A DNA stretch of 64,000 nucleotides from CALKYB01 sp964510575. GTDB lineage: Bacteria > Bdellovibrionota_C > UBA2361 > SZUA-149 > CALKYB01. Within the stretch, counting starts at the first letter, position 1, and every line of letters starts with the position of its first letter. The position numbers and the translations under genes are program-made. The notes beneath the pieces were generated by a model. The model was not told where the DNA came from, did not search any database, and saw only the letters and a program-made list of their open reading frames with translations. The DNA lies in the NCBI GenBank assembly GCA_964510575.1, contig CAZECN010000004.1:50383-114382 (forward strand), read 5' to 3'. Shown one piece after another: positions 26,356 to 36,071 of the stretch.

Positions 26356-27237
26356 TTAAGAGAGACTCTCCTCTCTAAAAAAAATAAGCCAGCCCAAAAG
26401 ACCTCCAAAAATAACAAAGGCTCCTGAACCCAGCAAATATGCTCTAAGGCTCGACAATTGTTCAATTTCAACGACTCCAGTTACAACCTTCGAGGTCTGA
26501 AAGTCGCCTTCTCTCCACTGAGCCACCACACTCACAGGGTAGGTACTGCCCAGCAAAGCCTTCAAATTTGAAACCTTTGCTTTCGCTTGAAACTTTCCAT
26601 TGGCAGATTTAACACTTTGCCAAGTTGGTGTTATCTCAAACTCTTCAGATGCAAAAACACTAAGAGCAAGCTCTGTTAGGTTATTGGTACTACCAACTAC
26701 CTGCACCTCGAAATCTTGGCCGTTACCGTCAATTTCTATATCGAAATTCAACTTTGAACTTTTGGCAAGACTAGCATTCATTCCATTTGGAAGATCAAAC
26801 GGCAACTTCGTCACACTAAGAGTACTAAAAGGATAGCCTGCCGAATCTTGGTAAGCTATTTTCAATCTGAGCGGTAGAACACCTCTCGCTGGTAAGGAAA
26901 GTTTTGAGCACTCTCTTTTACAAAGTAAATTTTGATACTTAAGAGTAGAATCCACTTGCCAAACATTAGACTGACCAGGTTCTAAGTCTCGAGCTCTTCC
27001 CCGCCAAGCCCAATCTTCAAAAGTCATTGATGGCCAAACACGACTAGCTCTCTGATCACCTGAATTAGTCAAAGTTAATGTTCCACGCATCCTATAGGAT
27101 TTTCCTGAAACTGACTTTACAGTCTCAATAGTTAACTTTGAAACTGTAGTAATAGAAATAGTCCCAGCTTCAGCCAGACTAGGGGAAATTAGCAGAAACA
27201 AAGCCCCGAATTTAAGAAAAATCTGCCTCAATACCAT
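26356..27237 (-). CDS. Secreted, C-terminally anchored protein of unknown function
   Basis: 293 aa. The signal peptide (IFLKFGALFLLISPSLAEAG) is followed by beta-rich sequence (TLTLTNSGDQRASRVWPS resembles an Ig-like/NEW3-type repeat) and a C-terminal helix (YLLGSGAFVIFGGLLGWLIFF) with a charged end. It lies in the minus-strand glycan cluster, 3 bp downstream of the 711-aa membrane protein and 44 bp upstream of the phosphotransferase. It probably sits in the cell envelope; function not recognised. Confidence 0.75.
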   Translation of the reverse strand: MVLRQIFLKFGALFLLISPSLAEAGTISITTVSKLTIETVKSVSGKSYRMRGTLTLTNSGDQRASRVWPSMTFEDWAWRGRARDLEPGQSNVWQVDSTLKYQNLLCKRECSKLSLPARGVLPLRLKIAYQDSAGYPFSTLSVTKLPFDLPNGMNASLAKSSKLNFDIEIDGNGQDFEVQVVGSTNNLTELALSVFASEEFEITPTWQSVKSANGKFQAKAKVSNLKALLGSTYPVSVVAQWREGDFQTSKVVTGVVEIEQLSSLRAYLLGSGAFVIFGGLLGWLIFFREESLS

Positions 27238-27240
27238 CTC

Positions 27241-29376
27241 CTATCTACTCCTGGTTCGGGCTCTAGCCCCGAGAAACCATAGGGCGGAAATAAACATTCC
27301 TAACCAAGAAAGATAATTTGAAAAACGCCACAAAACACTCTGGCCGAAGCGAAGAATTACTTTCTCTGTGCCAGGTATCAGAGCCATATAACCTGGACTT
27401 ACATTAAATATTTCTGCCCCTGAGCTGGCTTTCCACGAAGAGTGGTAAGCAAATTTGAGCAAATGAGCCTTCTCAGGGCAGTTTGTACTAAGACGAATTT
27501 CGCTAAAACCAACCTCGAGCGTGGGCTTACAACCTTCACCACCCGACCAAGAGGCTATTGAATTTAATATTCGTTGCTCACTCTCTTCCGACATTTGCTC
27601 AGCAGACAATAGATGCCTTTTGCCGACACGGTAATCTTCAAACCAGCTATAGAACTCCTGTTTCCAATCTTCGCCCCTATAAACTTCGGGCATTTTTTGA
27701 AAAGCCTCGACAAGATTAACTTGCTCACTAAGCTTGTGATAATGCCAGCTTCCATATCTTTTCTCAGCTTCGAATAGCCCACTTTCACTCAATGCATTCC
27801 TAATTTCCGTAGTGACTAGGATTAGCCCTTCCACTCCGGCCATATGCATTTTTTCAGAAAGCACCTTAACGCTTTCTGGAGTGGAGGCCTGCTTAGGGCA
27901 TTTGTATTGAGAGAAAGGACAGCTTGGGGTTTTGGAAACTAGAGCCTGCATGTGAAATGCTGCCGCAGACATAATTGAAGCTTGAAGGTAAACTGACTCG
28001 AGGGTTGCCCTGCCTGCGAAATAAGGCAACATTTCAAAAACTCTTGTGGTACCAGCTTGATTATTTAGGTCACTATGTTCAAAAATTATCCTAGGCTCTG
28101 AAAAGTCACCTTCGATGTCTTTATAAAGCTTGCTCAGATGTGGATAGGCAGGCTTTACCTCCCAACTACTGTAGTTCCATTCTGCCCATGGTGTGAAATT
28201 TTTAATTCCCTCTGTGCCCCATACGAAAAAGCCTAGTGCAATTGGAACTGCCAATAACCAGGATAGAAAACGCCCTGAGCTTCTAAGCTGAAGTCCCAGC
28301 AAACAACCTACTAACATTGAAGCGTAGAGCTGAACTTGAGGCACAACTCTTACATCTACTAAGCCAACTTTTGGAAACACCCAATACATCCCCGCGTATG
28401 CTGTCAGTGGCACCAACCAAAGTAACAGTAACCACGATGCTCTGTAGCTTTGCTTTCCAATAACAATAAAAACAATGTGAATTATGTGAGCTAGTATTAA
28501 ACCGCCAATAGCTGGGTAAAAAGGAGAAGGCGCAACTTCTGCCCAAATATTATTTGAATGCCAAACAAAGTAAAAAGAAGTGTTCCACTTCGCGTTGTCC
28601 AGCATCGGTAGTAAAAACCATAGAGAAAAAGAAAGGGCTACAAAGGCAGACTTCAGAGAAATGACAAGCCTCTCTCTAACCGAAGTATCTTTACCAAATA
28701 AGACAAAACCTAAAACCGCAAATGGAACTCCCAATAAAACATAGGCATGAGATAGTGCAACTCCTGCGAAGAACAATCCAGACACTAGGGGAAATTTATT
28801 TCCCCGACTCTCTTTAAAGAGGAACCCAAGCCCCAAGACAAAGAAACATAGAGCGTAAACATGGGCAAACTGTCCAGCCAAGGTGGAGAGCGTATTTCCT
28901 CCCCACATCGAGAAAGACTCATTGTACATGAAAGGCAAGCTCGAGGCCGCGGCAAATAGTGGCGCTGGAAACCTTAAACCCATCAACCTACAAGAGACAT
29001 AGATAGAAAGTGGAAGGAGCAAAAGTGGCAAAAAGGTCCCCACATTGAAAGCCAGCCCCAAAGGTACAAAAGCACTAAAAACTGCCATCAACATAAATGG
29101 TAGAGGGAAGTAGTGAACGAAATGAGGCTCCCCTGCCAAATTTCCTGGGTTCCAGTTTTTAATAAGCCCCTCAGGAATTCCGTAATTAACGAGCACATAG
29201 AGAGGCCAAAAGTGAGATCCTGTATCCCCTCCTGTTGCTGGTAGAACCCCAAAAGCCTCTGCTGGCAATAAACTGATAAAAAAGACTGAAATCCCAGCAA
29301 GGAAAAGCAGGTCTAACCCGGGCTCTGACCATTGCAAAAATTTAAGGAGTCGGCGTTTTCTAGAAACAGAAATCAT
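27241..29376 (-). CDS. Large polytopic membrane protein, GT-C / PTPS-related family
   Basis: 711 aa with about 12 hydrophobic segments in the first ~420 residues, then a soluble C-terminal region and a last helix. Near the N-terminus, GGDTGSHFWPLYVLVNYGIP, KNWNPGNLAGEPHFVHYFPL is the signature of the PTPS_related (PF10131-like) membrane proteins, a GT-C superfamily group thought to transfer sugars from lipid carriers; the first-loop DTGSH aspartate fits the catalytic position. It overlaps the GT2 gene by 4 bp. Confidence 0.8.
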   Translation of the reverse strand: MISVSRKRRLLKFLQWSEPGLDLLFLAGISVFFISLLPAEAFGVLPATGGDTGSHFWPLYVLVNYGIPEGLIKNWNPGNLAGEPHFVHYFPLPFMLMAVFSAFVPLGLAFNVGTFLPLLLLPLSIYVSCRLMGLRFPAPLFAAASSLPFMYNESFSMWGGNTLSTLAGQFAHVYALCFFVLGLGFLFKESRGNKFPLVSGLFFAGVALSHAYVLLGVPFAVLGFVLFGKDTSVRERLVISLKSAFVALSFSLWFLLPMLDNAKWNTSFYFVWHSNNIWAEVAPSPFYPAIGGLILAHIIHIVFIVIGKQSYRASWLLLLWLVPLTAYAGMYWVFPKVGLVDVRVVPQVQLYASMLVGCLLGLQLRSSGRFLSWLLAVPIALGFFVWGTEGIKNFTPWAEWNYSSWEVKPAYPHLSKLYKDIEGDFSEPRIIFEHSDLNNQAGTTRVFEMLPYFAGRATLESVYLQASIMSAAAFHMQALVSKTPSCPFSQYKCPKQASTPESVKVLSEKMHMAGVEGLILVTTEIRNALSESGLFEAEKRYGSWHYHKLSEQVNLVEAFQKMPEVYRGEDWKQEFYSWFEDYRVGKRHLLSAEQMSEESEQRILNSIASWSGGEGCKPTLEVGFSEIRLSTNCPEKAHLLKFAYHSSWKASSGAEIFNVSPGYMALIPGTEKVILRFGQSVLWRFSNYLSWLGMFISALWFLGARARTRSR

Positions 29377-30077
29377 TCAACCAGCCAGTTTGGTGAACTT
29401 CGAATTTTCTTAAAGGTATTAAACAAATGTTTGTATCTGTAAAAACCTTCATGGAAAAGATTAAAGCGACTAACTCTTGTGTCGTCACACTCAATACCGA
29501 CTTGTATAATTTTTCCGCCTTGGCCTTGAATATGGGCACAGATTTCGAAGACATAACCCGTCCAGTGATCGATATTGTCTAGCAGAGGCAATATCGCATC
29601 TCTTCTGTAGGCCTTCGCACCCAAGGAGTAATCGGAAATTGTGAGGTTAAATAAAATTTGGGTAAAAAGAATATAAGTCTGACTTCCAATCACTCTGACT
29701 AACCCTCGTCTTTGGCTACCCATAGTTTTAGATCCTACCACCATATCGGCATGGGGAAGCAGATCCCTAGCGAACTCTATAAAAGTAAGTTCGCTAGAAA
29801 GATCAGCATCAAGCGTAATAATCCACTGCCCGCTAGCCTCTTTTACTCCCTTAACAAAGGACAGACCTGGCCCTTTTTCTTCTAGACTAAAAAACTTAAG
29901 CCATTTGTGTTCTTTTGCCAGACGCTCACCGATGGCAACTGTTCCATCGTCTGAGCCATTACTGACTATGACTACTTCGTGCTCAAGGTTAAGCTTTGAA
30001 GCATAGTCATGAACCCTAAGGATGTTCTCCTCCAGTATCTCTTCTTCGTTAAACACTGGAATGAATAAACTATACAT
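29373..30077 (-). CDS. Family 2 glycosyltransferase (dolichol/polyprenyl-phosphate mannosyltransferase-like)
   Basis: 234 aa. SLFIPVFNEEEILEENILRV is the GT-A nucleotide-binding start; the DxD-type metal site is in GQWIITLDADLSSE; the acceptor-region QTYILFTQILFNLTISDYSLGAKAYRRD is DPM-like. It lacks C-terminal membrane helices. The likely product is polyprenyl-phosphate-sugar, the donor needed by GT-C enzymes such as the next gene, with which it overlaps by 4 bp. Confidence 0.85.
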   Translation of the reverse strand: MYSLFIPVFNEEEILEENILRVHDYASKLNLEHEVVIVSNGSDDGTVAIGERLAKEHKWLKFFSLEEKGPGLSFVKGVKEASGQWIITLDADLSSELTFIEFARDLLPHADMVVGSKTMGSQRRGLVRVIGSQTYILFTQILFNLTISDYSLGAKAYRRDAILPLLDNIDHWTGYVFEICAHIQGQGGKIIQVGIECDDTRVSRFNLFHEGFYRYKHLFNTFKKIRSSPNWLVE

Positions 30078-30216
30078 AGGGATGATTGAGACTAGAATCG
30101 AGTTTACAGGTTCAAGTTAGCTAAGTGTTTACAAGCATCCAAACTAGGCAGACTCAAGCCGTCGGTAAAGCACAAATATCGCCTTCAACCCTTCCCTAAA
30201 ATGGTAGCTGAGGTGA

Positions 30217-30578
<362 letters not shown>

Positions 30579-30741
30579 CCCCTCAAGCTAGGATTAAACT
30601 ACTAAAATTATCTCAAAAAGTGAAGCTGACATTCCTCGGCGAAAAAACCGCAATAATCTTTGAAACCATGCCAATTTTTCATGATTATCGCCCAATCAAC
30701 CCCGATGTTACCCCTTTGCTGGAATTAAAGTAGGGATTGTT

Positions 30742-30760
30742 GTAATTTAGCAGTAAAATG
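30742..30760 (+). promoter_or_regulatory. 19-bp element identical to 48708-48726
   Basis: GTAATTTAGCAGTAAAATG occurs here, 82 bp upstream of the LapA-TPR gene, and once more at 48708-48726. The TAAAAT could be a -10 box. The match is perfect over 19 bp while flanking sequence differs. Confidence 0.4.
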
Positions 30761-30841
30761 ACTTGAAAATCTTTCTCTTTTGTCCGATTAGATAGTCTGC
30801 AGTTCGGAATTTTAACCCTTTAACAATTTTGGCTAAATCCA

Positions 30842-32083
30842 ATGCGTAACCTTCTTTATCTGATCTTCTTTCTGATCATTGCTGGTGCTCTAGTTTATTT
30901 TTCAATGAACAACAGCACCCCAGCCTCAGTGCAAATATATGAGGAGATTCAAGTTAAAGATAAACCAATTTCAGTATTCATTCTCGCCTCCTTCTTTCTG
31001 GGAGTAGCGATTACCTTTCTCTTTGGCCTATTAGGTAAGGTCACTGGATTTTTCCGTTCCAGAAGCGAACGCAAAAAGCACGCCAAAATAGTTGATCACC
31101 ACGAAGAGCTAGTTACAGGCCGAGAGCTGCTTGCAGCTGGGGACTTCGAGCAAGCTGAGGGAACTTTTCAAAAGCTGTTTAACCGTAACTCTGAAGACTT
31201 ATTAGCTTCTTCTATGCTAGCTGAAACCCTCCATAAGCAAGGCAATTACGAAGAAGCGTTGAAGGTGGTGGATAAGGCTAGGCAAACTCAGCCAGACAAT
31301 ATTGAACTTTTGTTCCTGGGAGCAAAAATCAATGAAGACATGAAGAACTACACAGCTGCCTACGACAACCTCGCTATTGTTGTTAAGAAACAGCCTAGAA
31401 ACATTCCTGCGTTGAAGAAATTAGTTTCAATGTCTGCGCCACTTAAACGTTTTGATGAAGCTATTGATTATCAATCAAAGCTAATGAGATTGGTTGATAA
31501 CGCAGAGAGACCTGAACAACTAAAAATTCTTGCTGATTTAGAACTAACCAAAGCTAAGACTGTTGCAGCAAGAGAAGGTTCTAGCGTGAAGCAAGCTATT
31601 GAAGGAGTTGTTAAGCGTCACAGAAATTACAGCCCAGCTTTAGCAGCTTTAGGTAACGCTTTTCTTGAAGATGGAGATAAGAAAACTGCCGTTAGGTTGT
31701 TCTCTAAGTCTTACTCAAATGATTGCGATGCAAAGCACCTAGACCGCGTAGCTGATATTTTGGTCTCCGAAGACGAACCACAAAAGGCTCTTGAGATTAT
31801 TAAGAAATCAATTCAAAGTGTTCCTGGAGAGAAAGCCATAGAAGGTCGAATCTCTCTTGTTAATCTTTTCCTTCGGTTGGAAATGATTGAAGAAGCTAAA
31901 GCTGAATTTGATAAACTTCAGGCGGACTGTCCAAAATCTCACCCAGCTAGAGTTAAGTTAGATATTGCTGGAGCAGATTTAGTTAGACGTTCAGGTAGCG
32001 TTGAAGAAGCCTTCGATTCTCTAAAGGGCGCAGTAACTGGCATCTCCAATAGATCAAAACCCGCTCTGACCTACGATGCATAA
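30842..32083 (+). CDS. LapA-domain/TPR fusion protein (LapA-LapB-like)
   Basis: 413 aa. Residues 1-70 show the LapA (DUF1049) pair of helices (LLYLIFFLIIAGALVYFSM, FILASFFLGVAITFLFGLL) with the intervening NSTPASVQIY segment. The rest is tetratricopeptide repeats (ELLAAGDFEQAEGTFQKLF, AETLHKQGNYEEALKVVDKA), as in LapB/YciM. In E. coli, LapA and LapB are separate neighbours and LapB controls LPS synthesis by handing LpxC to FtsH. No C-terminal rubredoxin-like CxxC metal site is present, so equivalence to LapB is not assured. It is monocistronic, with uvrC convergent 6 bp away. Confidence 0.8.
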   Translation: MRNLLYLIFFLIIAGALVYFSMNNSTPASVQIYEEIQVKDKPISVFILASFFLGVAITFLFGLLGKVTGFFRSRSERKKHAKIVDHHEELVTGRELLAAGDFEQAEGTFQKLFNRNSEDLLASSMLAETLHKQGNYEEALKVVDKARQTQPDNIELLFLGAKINEDMKNYTAAYDNLAIVVKKQPRNIPALKKLVSMSAPLKRFDEAIDYQSKLMRLVDNAERPEQLKILADLELTKAKTVAAREGSSVKQAIEGVVKRHRNYSPALAALGNAFLEDGDKKTAVRLFSKSYSNDCDAKHLDRVADILVSEDEPQKALEIIKKSIQSVPGEKAIEGRISLVNLFLRLEMIEEAKAEFDKLQADCPKSHPARVKLDIAGADLVRRSGSVEEAFDSLKGAVTGISNRSKPALTYDA

Positions 32084-32089
32084 TCTCTG

Positions 32090-33985
32090 CTAATCCTCAG
32101 GAATATCTTTCTGGGCCTTAGCTGTGAGCGTCTCCAAAAGCTTTTGAGCCAAGCTATCAGGTAGCTTGGCTCGTTTTACTAGTTCTTCTACTGAAGCTTT
32201 CTTGATTGCCTCTACACTGCCGAACTCACGAAGAAGAGAAACTCTCCTTTTTGGGCCAATTCCTGGCACTAAATCTAAAGCTGACCGAAACTGTTGCTTA
32301 GCTCTCTTCTTTCGATGAAAAGTTATAGCAAACCTGTGAGCCTCATCTCGAACTCGTTCCAATAGATGAAGAGCCTCCGAGTCCGGAGATAGCACTACCG
32401 GAACTTTCTCACCTTCCCGAAAAATCCTCTCAGGCTTAACAGGCCTCTTCCTTCTCCCAGGTGCTTCAATAAACCTATAAGGCAGATCAATGTTTCGTTT
32501 CTTAGCCAATCCTATCATAGTCGGAGTTGAGCCTGACACTTCCTCTCTGGCCTCAAGAGCAGATGAAAGTTGCCCTTTTCCACCATCGATTACAATTAGG
32601 TCTGGAAGCGTGTTCTCTTCAACAGCTCTACTTAGGTGCCTTTTGACTACTTCACGCATTGAGGCAAAATCATCCGGCGTCGTTTGCTCAAGTAAATGGA
32701 AACGTCGGTATCCTTCCTTGTCGGGCTTTCCGTCACGAAAGAAAACAACTGAACCTACAGTCTGGCCACCCTGAAAATGAGAGATGTCTATACACTCGAT
32801 AGTCCTTGGCGCTTGATCTAGCCCTAGCTTCTCTTGAAGTTCCTCTAAAGCCCTTATCTTTTCGGGAAAGCCCAAAGCAGAGGCATTAAATCTTTCCTTG
32901 GCATTGGTTTCAGCCAGTCTTGTCAACCTAGCCTTAAACCCACGCTGTGGGAGGTTAAACACAACACCATCCCCTTTCAACTCGGAAAGAAGTTGTTCTC
33001 GAAGCTCCAAATCCTCAATCACTGAAGGAAGAAGTATTTCCTCTGGGACAAGCTCTGCATGACGGTAATAGTTGCTCAAAAAAGAAGCTAACAACTCATC
33101 ATCTGGCACAACTGCATCATCAAGGGAAAATGAACGAGGCTCTTCTAGTTTTCCTCCGCGAACTCTAAGCACTGAAATTTCAGCCTTATCTTCTTCTCGA
33201 AAAATCCCGATAGCATCAGTAGCAGCTCCTGAATAACCCGCTGAGGGACGTTCGACCCAGGAACGTTTCAAAATCTCTATTCTATCTCTTAGCCTGGCTG
33301 CATCTTCAAACCTAAGTTGTTCACTGGCATACTCCATGTCTTTTTCCAGACTAGAAATTACTTCTGAGGATTTTCCCTCGAGAATCCGAATCGCTTGTTT
33401 TAGCCATTCAGAATAATCTTCTCTGTCAACATCAAGACAACAAGGTGCAGCACATCGTTTGATTTGATGCTCAAGGCAAGGGCGAACGCGGTTAAAAATA
33501 ACTTTATCGGAGCAAGTTCGAAGCGGAAGAGTGCGGTTCACAATATCAAGAAGCCCTCTTACTTCATGACTGAAGGCGAAAGGACCAATATAGCGAGCTG
33601 AGTCCTCACGACGCTCCCGGACTAGTTCTAAACGAGGCCATTGATGATCCATGTCTATTCGAACTAATAAATGACTTCGATCGTCTTTTAGTTGAATATT
33701 GTATCGAGGTTTATATCTATTGATTAAGTCGGCCTCGAGAATCAAGGCCTGCCTCTCATCCTCTGTGATCAAAGTCTCAATAGAAACAACTTTCTTAACT
33801 ATAAACTTAACACTGGCTCTGTTATCAGAGAAATTAAAGTAACTTCTAATTCTTGTTCGCAGGGCCTTAGCTTTACCCACGTAAATTACGGTATCCGAAG
33901 CGTCCTTCATTAGGTACACCCCTGGCTTCGAGGGCAAACCTCTTAAGCGTTCTTCTGAGATATGTGGATGTTCTATAGCTGGCAT
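32090..33985 (-). CDS. uvrC: Excinuclease ABC subunit C
   Basis: 631 aa. It performs the dual incisions of nucleotide excision repair. The GIY-YIG domain (SKPGVYLMKDASDTVIYVGK, RSYFN) is at residues ~19-60; a cysteine cluster (CLEHQIKRCAAPCC) follows; the UVR motif is around ASEQLRFEDAARLRDRIEIL; the RNase H-like C-terminal endonuclease has CIDISHFQGGQTVGSVVFF and VIDGGKGQLSSA; tandem HhH at the end (LVPGIGPKRRVSLLREFGSV). It is 37 bp downstream of uvrB, so uvrB-uvrC form one operon. Confidence 0.97.
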   Translation of the reverse strand: MPAIEHPHISEERLRGLPSKPGVYLMKDASDTVIYVGKAKALRTRIRSYFNFSDNRASVKFIVKKVVSIETLITEDERQALILEADLINRYKPRYNIQLKDDRSHLLVRIDMDHQWPRLELVRERREDSARYIGPFAFSHEVRGLLDIVNRTLPLRTCSDKVIFNRVRPCLEHQIKRCAAPCCLDVDREDYSEWLKQAIRILEGKSSEVISSLEKDMEYASEQLRFEDAARLRDRIEILKRSWVERPSAGYSGAATDAIGIFREEDKAEISVLRVRGGKLEEPRSFSLDDAVVPDDELLASFLSNYYRHAELVPEEILLPSVIEDLELREQLLSELKGDGVVFNLPQRGFKARLTRLAETNAKERFNASALGFPEKIRALEELQEKLGLDQAPRTIECIDISHFQGGQTVGSVVFFRDGKPDKEGYRRFHLLEQTTPDDFASMREVVKRHLSRAVEENTLPDLIVIDGGKGQLSSALEAREEVSGSTPTMIGLAKKRNIDLPYRFIEAPGRRKRPVKPERIFREGEKVPVVLSPDSEALHLLERVRDEAHRFAITFHRKKRAKQQFRSALDLVPGIGPKRRVSLLREFGSVEAIKKASVEELVKRAKLPDSLAQKLLETLTAKAQKDIPED

Positions 33986-34022
33986 TTTGCCTGCCTCTTC
34001 TTACCTACCTGGTCTTACCCAA

Positions 34023-36071
34023 CTATATTGTTAATAGGTATTTCTCCAGTCTAATTATTTGGTCACGCACCAACGCAGCTTTTTCAAACTCGTGTTTGCC
34101 AGCGAAGCCAAGCATCTCAGCCCTAAGTCTCGTAATCAATCTTTTACAGGACTTACGGTCACTTGGAAGCTCCTCAATATCAATATTAAGCTCTCCCAAA
34201 AGCTCAGGCACTTCTGATAGCTCCTCTCGGGGGACAAACTCTACTTCTTGTGCCCGCGTCACAGTCATTGGAGTAATTCCATGCTTCTCGTTGTAGGCAT
34301 TCTGGAGCTCACGCCTTCTATTAGTTTCACCTATAGCTGCTTTCATAGAGCGGGTTTCTCTATCAGCATAAAGAATTACTCTACCCTCGGAATTTCTGGA
34401 GGCTCGACCAATAGTTTGTATCAAGCTAGTTTCAGAACGAAGGAAGCCTTCTTTATCAGCATCCATGATTCCAACAAGACTTACCTCTGGAAGGTCCAGT
34501 CCCTCTCTTAAGAGGTTAATCCCAATTAAAACGTCAAACTCTCCACTTCTCAGACCTCTAATGAGATCTACTCGGTCGAGTGTATGAATATCTGAGTGAA
34601 GGTACCTCACCCTCACGCCCACCTCTCGGTAATATTCAGACAAGTTCTCTGACATTTTTTTAGTCAGCGTAGTAATTAGGACGCGGTCTCCTTTCTCAAC
34701 CGTTTTATTGACTTCAGCTAAAAAGTCTTCCACCTGGTTCGTAGCAGGTCTTATCTCGATCACTGGATCCAGCAGCCCAGTAGGTCTAATAATTTGTTCT
34801 ACAATCTTTCCCTTCGAGTCCTCTTTTTCAAAATCCGAAGGGGTTGCTGAAACATAAACAAGTTGCCTAGTTCGTTCCTCAAACTCGTCAAACCTTAGTG
34901 GCCTGTTATCCAGAGCAGAAGGCAGTCTAAATCCATAATCAACCAAGTTTTGTTTTCTAGCCCTGTCTCCACGGTACATCCCCACAAGCTGCGGTACGGT
35001 GACATGAGACTCGTCTATAAAGAACAAAGCATCTTCAGGGAAATAGTCTAAAAGCGTGGGAGGAGGCTCACCCTCATCAAGGCCCGTGAAGTGTCTTGAA
35101 TAGTTCTCCACTCCAGGGCAAAAGCCAATTTCCTCGAGTAACTCTAAGTCATACCTCGTTCGCTGCTCAAGTCGATGCGCTTCCAAGACTTTTCCACCCC
35201 TTTCAAGCCGAGGTAATTCAAGCTCCAATTCATCTCGAATCGTAGTGATCGCCTTTTTTATTCGCTCTTTACTTGTTACAAAATGACTGGCTGGATAAAT
35301 CGAAGCGTATTTTAACTTTCTCTTTGTCTTTCCAGTTATTCTATCAATCTCAGAGAGGTTCTCAATTTCATCGCCAAAGAATTCGATCCGGATACTATTA
35401 ACCTCTTCAGAGGCCGGACAAACTTCAACAATATCTCCTCTCACCCTGAAGGTTCCCGTAGTAAATTCAAGGTCATCTCTTTTATACTGAAGCTCGACGA
35501 GTTTCAGAAGCACACTCTGTCGACTGATCCTTTCTCCATTCTCGAGAAAAAGTACCATATCGAAATAAGTCTCAGGATCTCCTAGACCATAGATACAACT
35601 TACACTGGATACGATAATAACGTCTCTACGCTCTAAAATCGCTTTCGTAGCTGCATGGCGCAGCTTGTCTATTTCATCGTTTATAGAAGAGTCCTTTTCG
35701 ATATAAGTATCGGTCGAGGGAACGTAAGCTTCTGGTTGATAGTAGTCGTAATAACTGACAAAATAACGAACTGCATTTTCTGGAAATAATTCGCTAAACT
35801 CAGAGTATAGCTGCGCTGCTAGAGTTTTATTGTGAGCTAGAATTAAGGCAGGACGATTAAGCTGCTCAATTGTGTTAGCGATAGTAAAAGTCTTTCCACT
35901 TCCCGTAACACCGAGAAGAGTCTGGCGAGTAGCACCTGACTCTAAATTCTGGATTAAAGCGTCTATGGCTCTAGGCTGGTCGCCTTTAGGTTGATTCGCA
36001 CTGGTAAGTTTAAACTTGAGAGTCTCGTCGACTCTCGAAAACTGACGCGCCTCAGGCGCTCGCTTTGCCAC
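34023..36071 (-). CDS. uvrB: Excinuclease ABC subunit B
   Basis: 682 aa. It is the DNA-damage-verifying helicase of excision repair. Walker A (LLGVTGSGKTFTIANTI) is near residue 55, the beta-hairpin YYDYYQPEAYVPSTDTYIEK is present, and so are the DEAD-like DESH (FFIDESHVTVPQL), the helicase motif VI (QTIGRASRNSEGRVILYAD) and the C-terminal UVR motif (FEKAALVRDQIIRLEKYL). The 5' end overlaps the dehydrogenase gene by 20 bp, which is long but no later Met gives a conserved start. Confidence 0.97.
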   Translation of the reverse strand: MAKRAPEARQFSRVDETLKFKLTSANQPKGDQPRAIDALIQNLESGATRQTLLGVTGSGKTFTIANTIEQLNRPALILAHNKTLAAQLYSEFSELFPENAVRYFVSYYDYYQPEAYVPSTDTYIEKDSSINDEIDKLRHAATKAILERRDVIIVSSVSCIYGLGDPETYFDMVLFLENGERISRQSVLLKLVELQYKRDDLEFTTGTFRVRGDIVEVCPASEEVNSIRIEFFGDEIENLSEIDRITGKTKRKLKYASIYPASHFVTSKERIKKAITTIRDELELELPRLERGGKVLEAHRLEQRTRYDLELLEEIGFCPGVENYSRHFTGLDEGEPPPTLLDYFPEDALFFIDESHVTVPQLVGMYRGDRARKQNLVDYGFRLPSALDNRPLRFDEFEERTRQLVYVSATPSDFEKEDSKGKIVEQIIRPTGLLDPVIEIRPATNQVEDFLAEVNKTVEKGDRVLITTLTKKMSENLSEYYREVGVRVRYLHSDIHTLDRVDLIRGLRSGEFDVLIGINLLREGLDLPEVSLVGIMDADKEGFLRSETSLIQTIGRASRNSEGRVILYADRETRSMKAAIGETNRRRELQNAYNEKHGITPMTVTRAQEVEFVPREELSEVPELLGELNIDIEELPSDRKSCKRLITRLRAEMLGFAGKHEFEKAALVRDQIIRLEKYLLTI

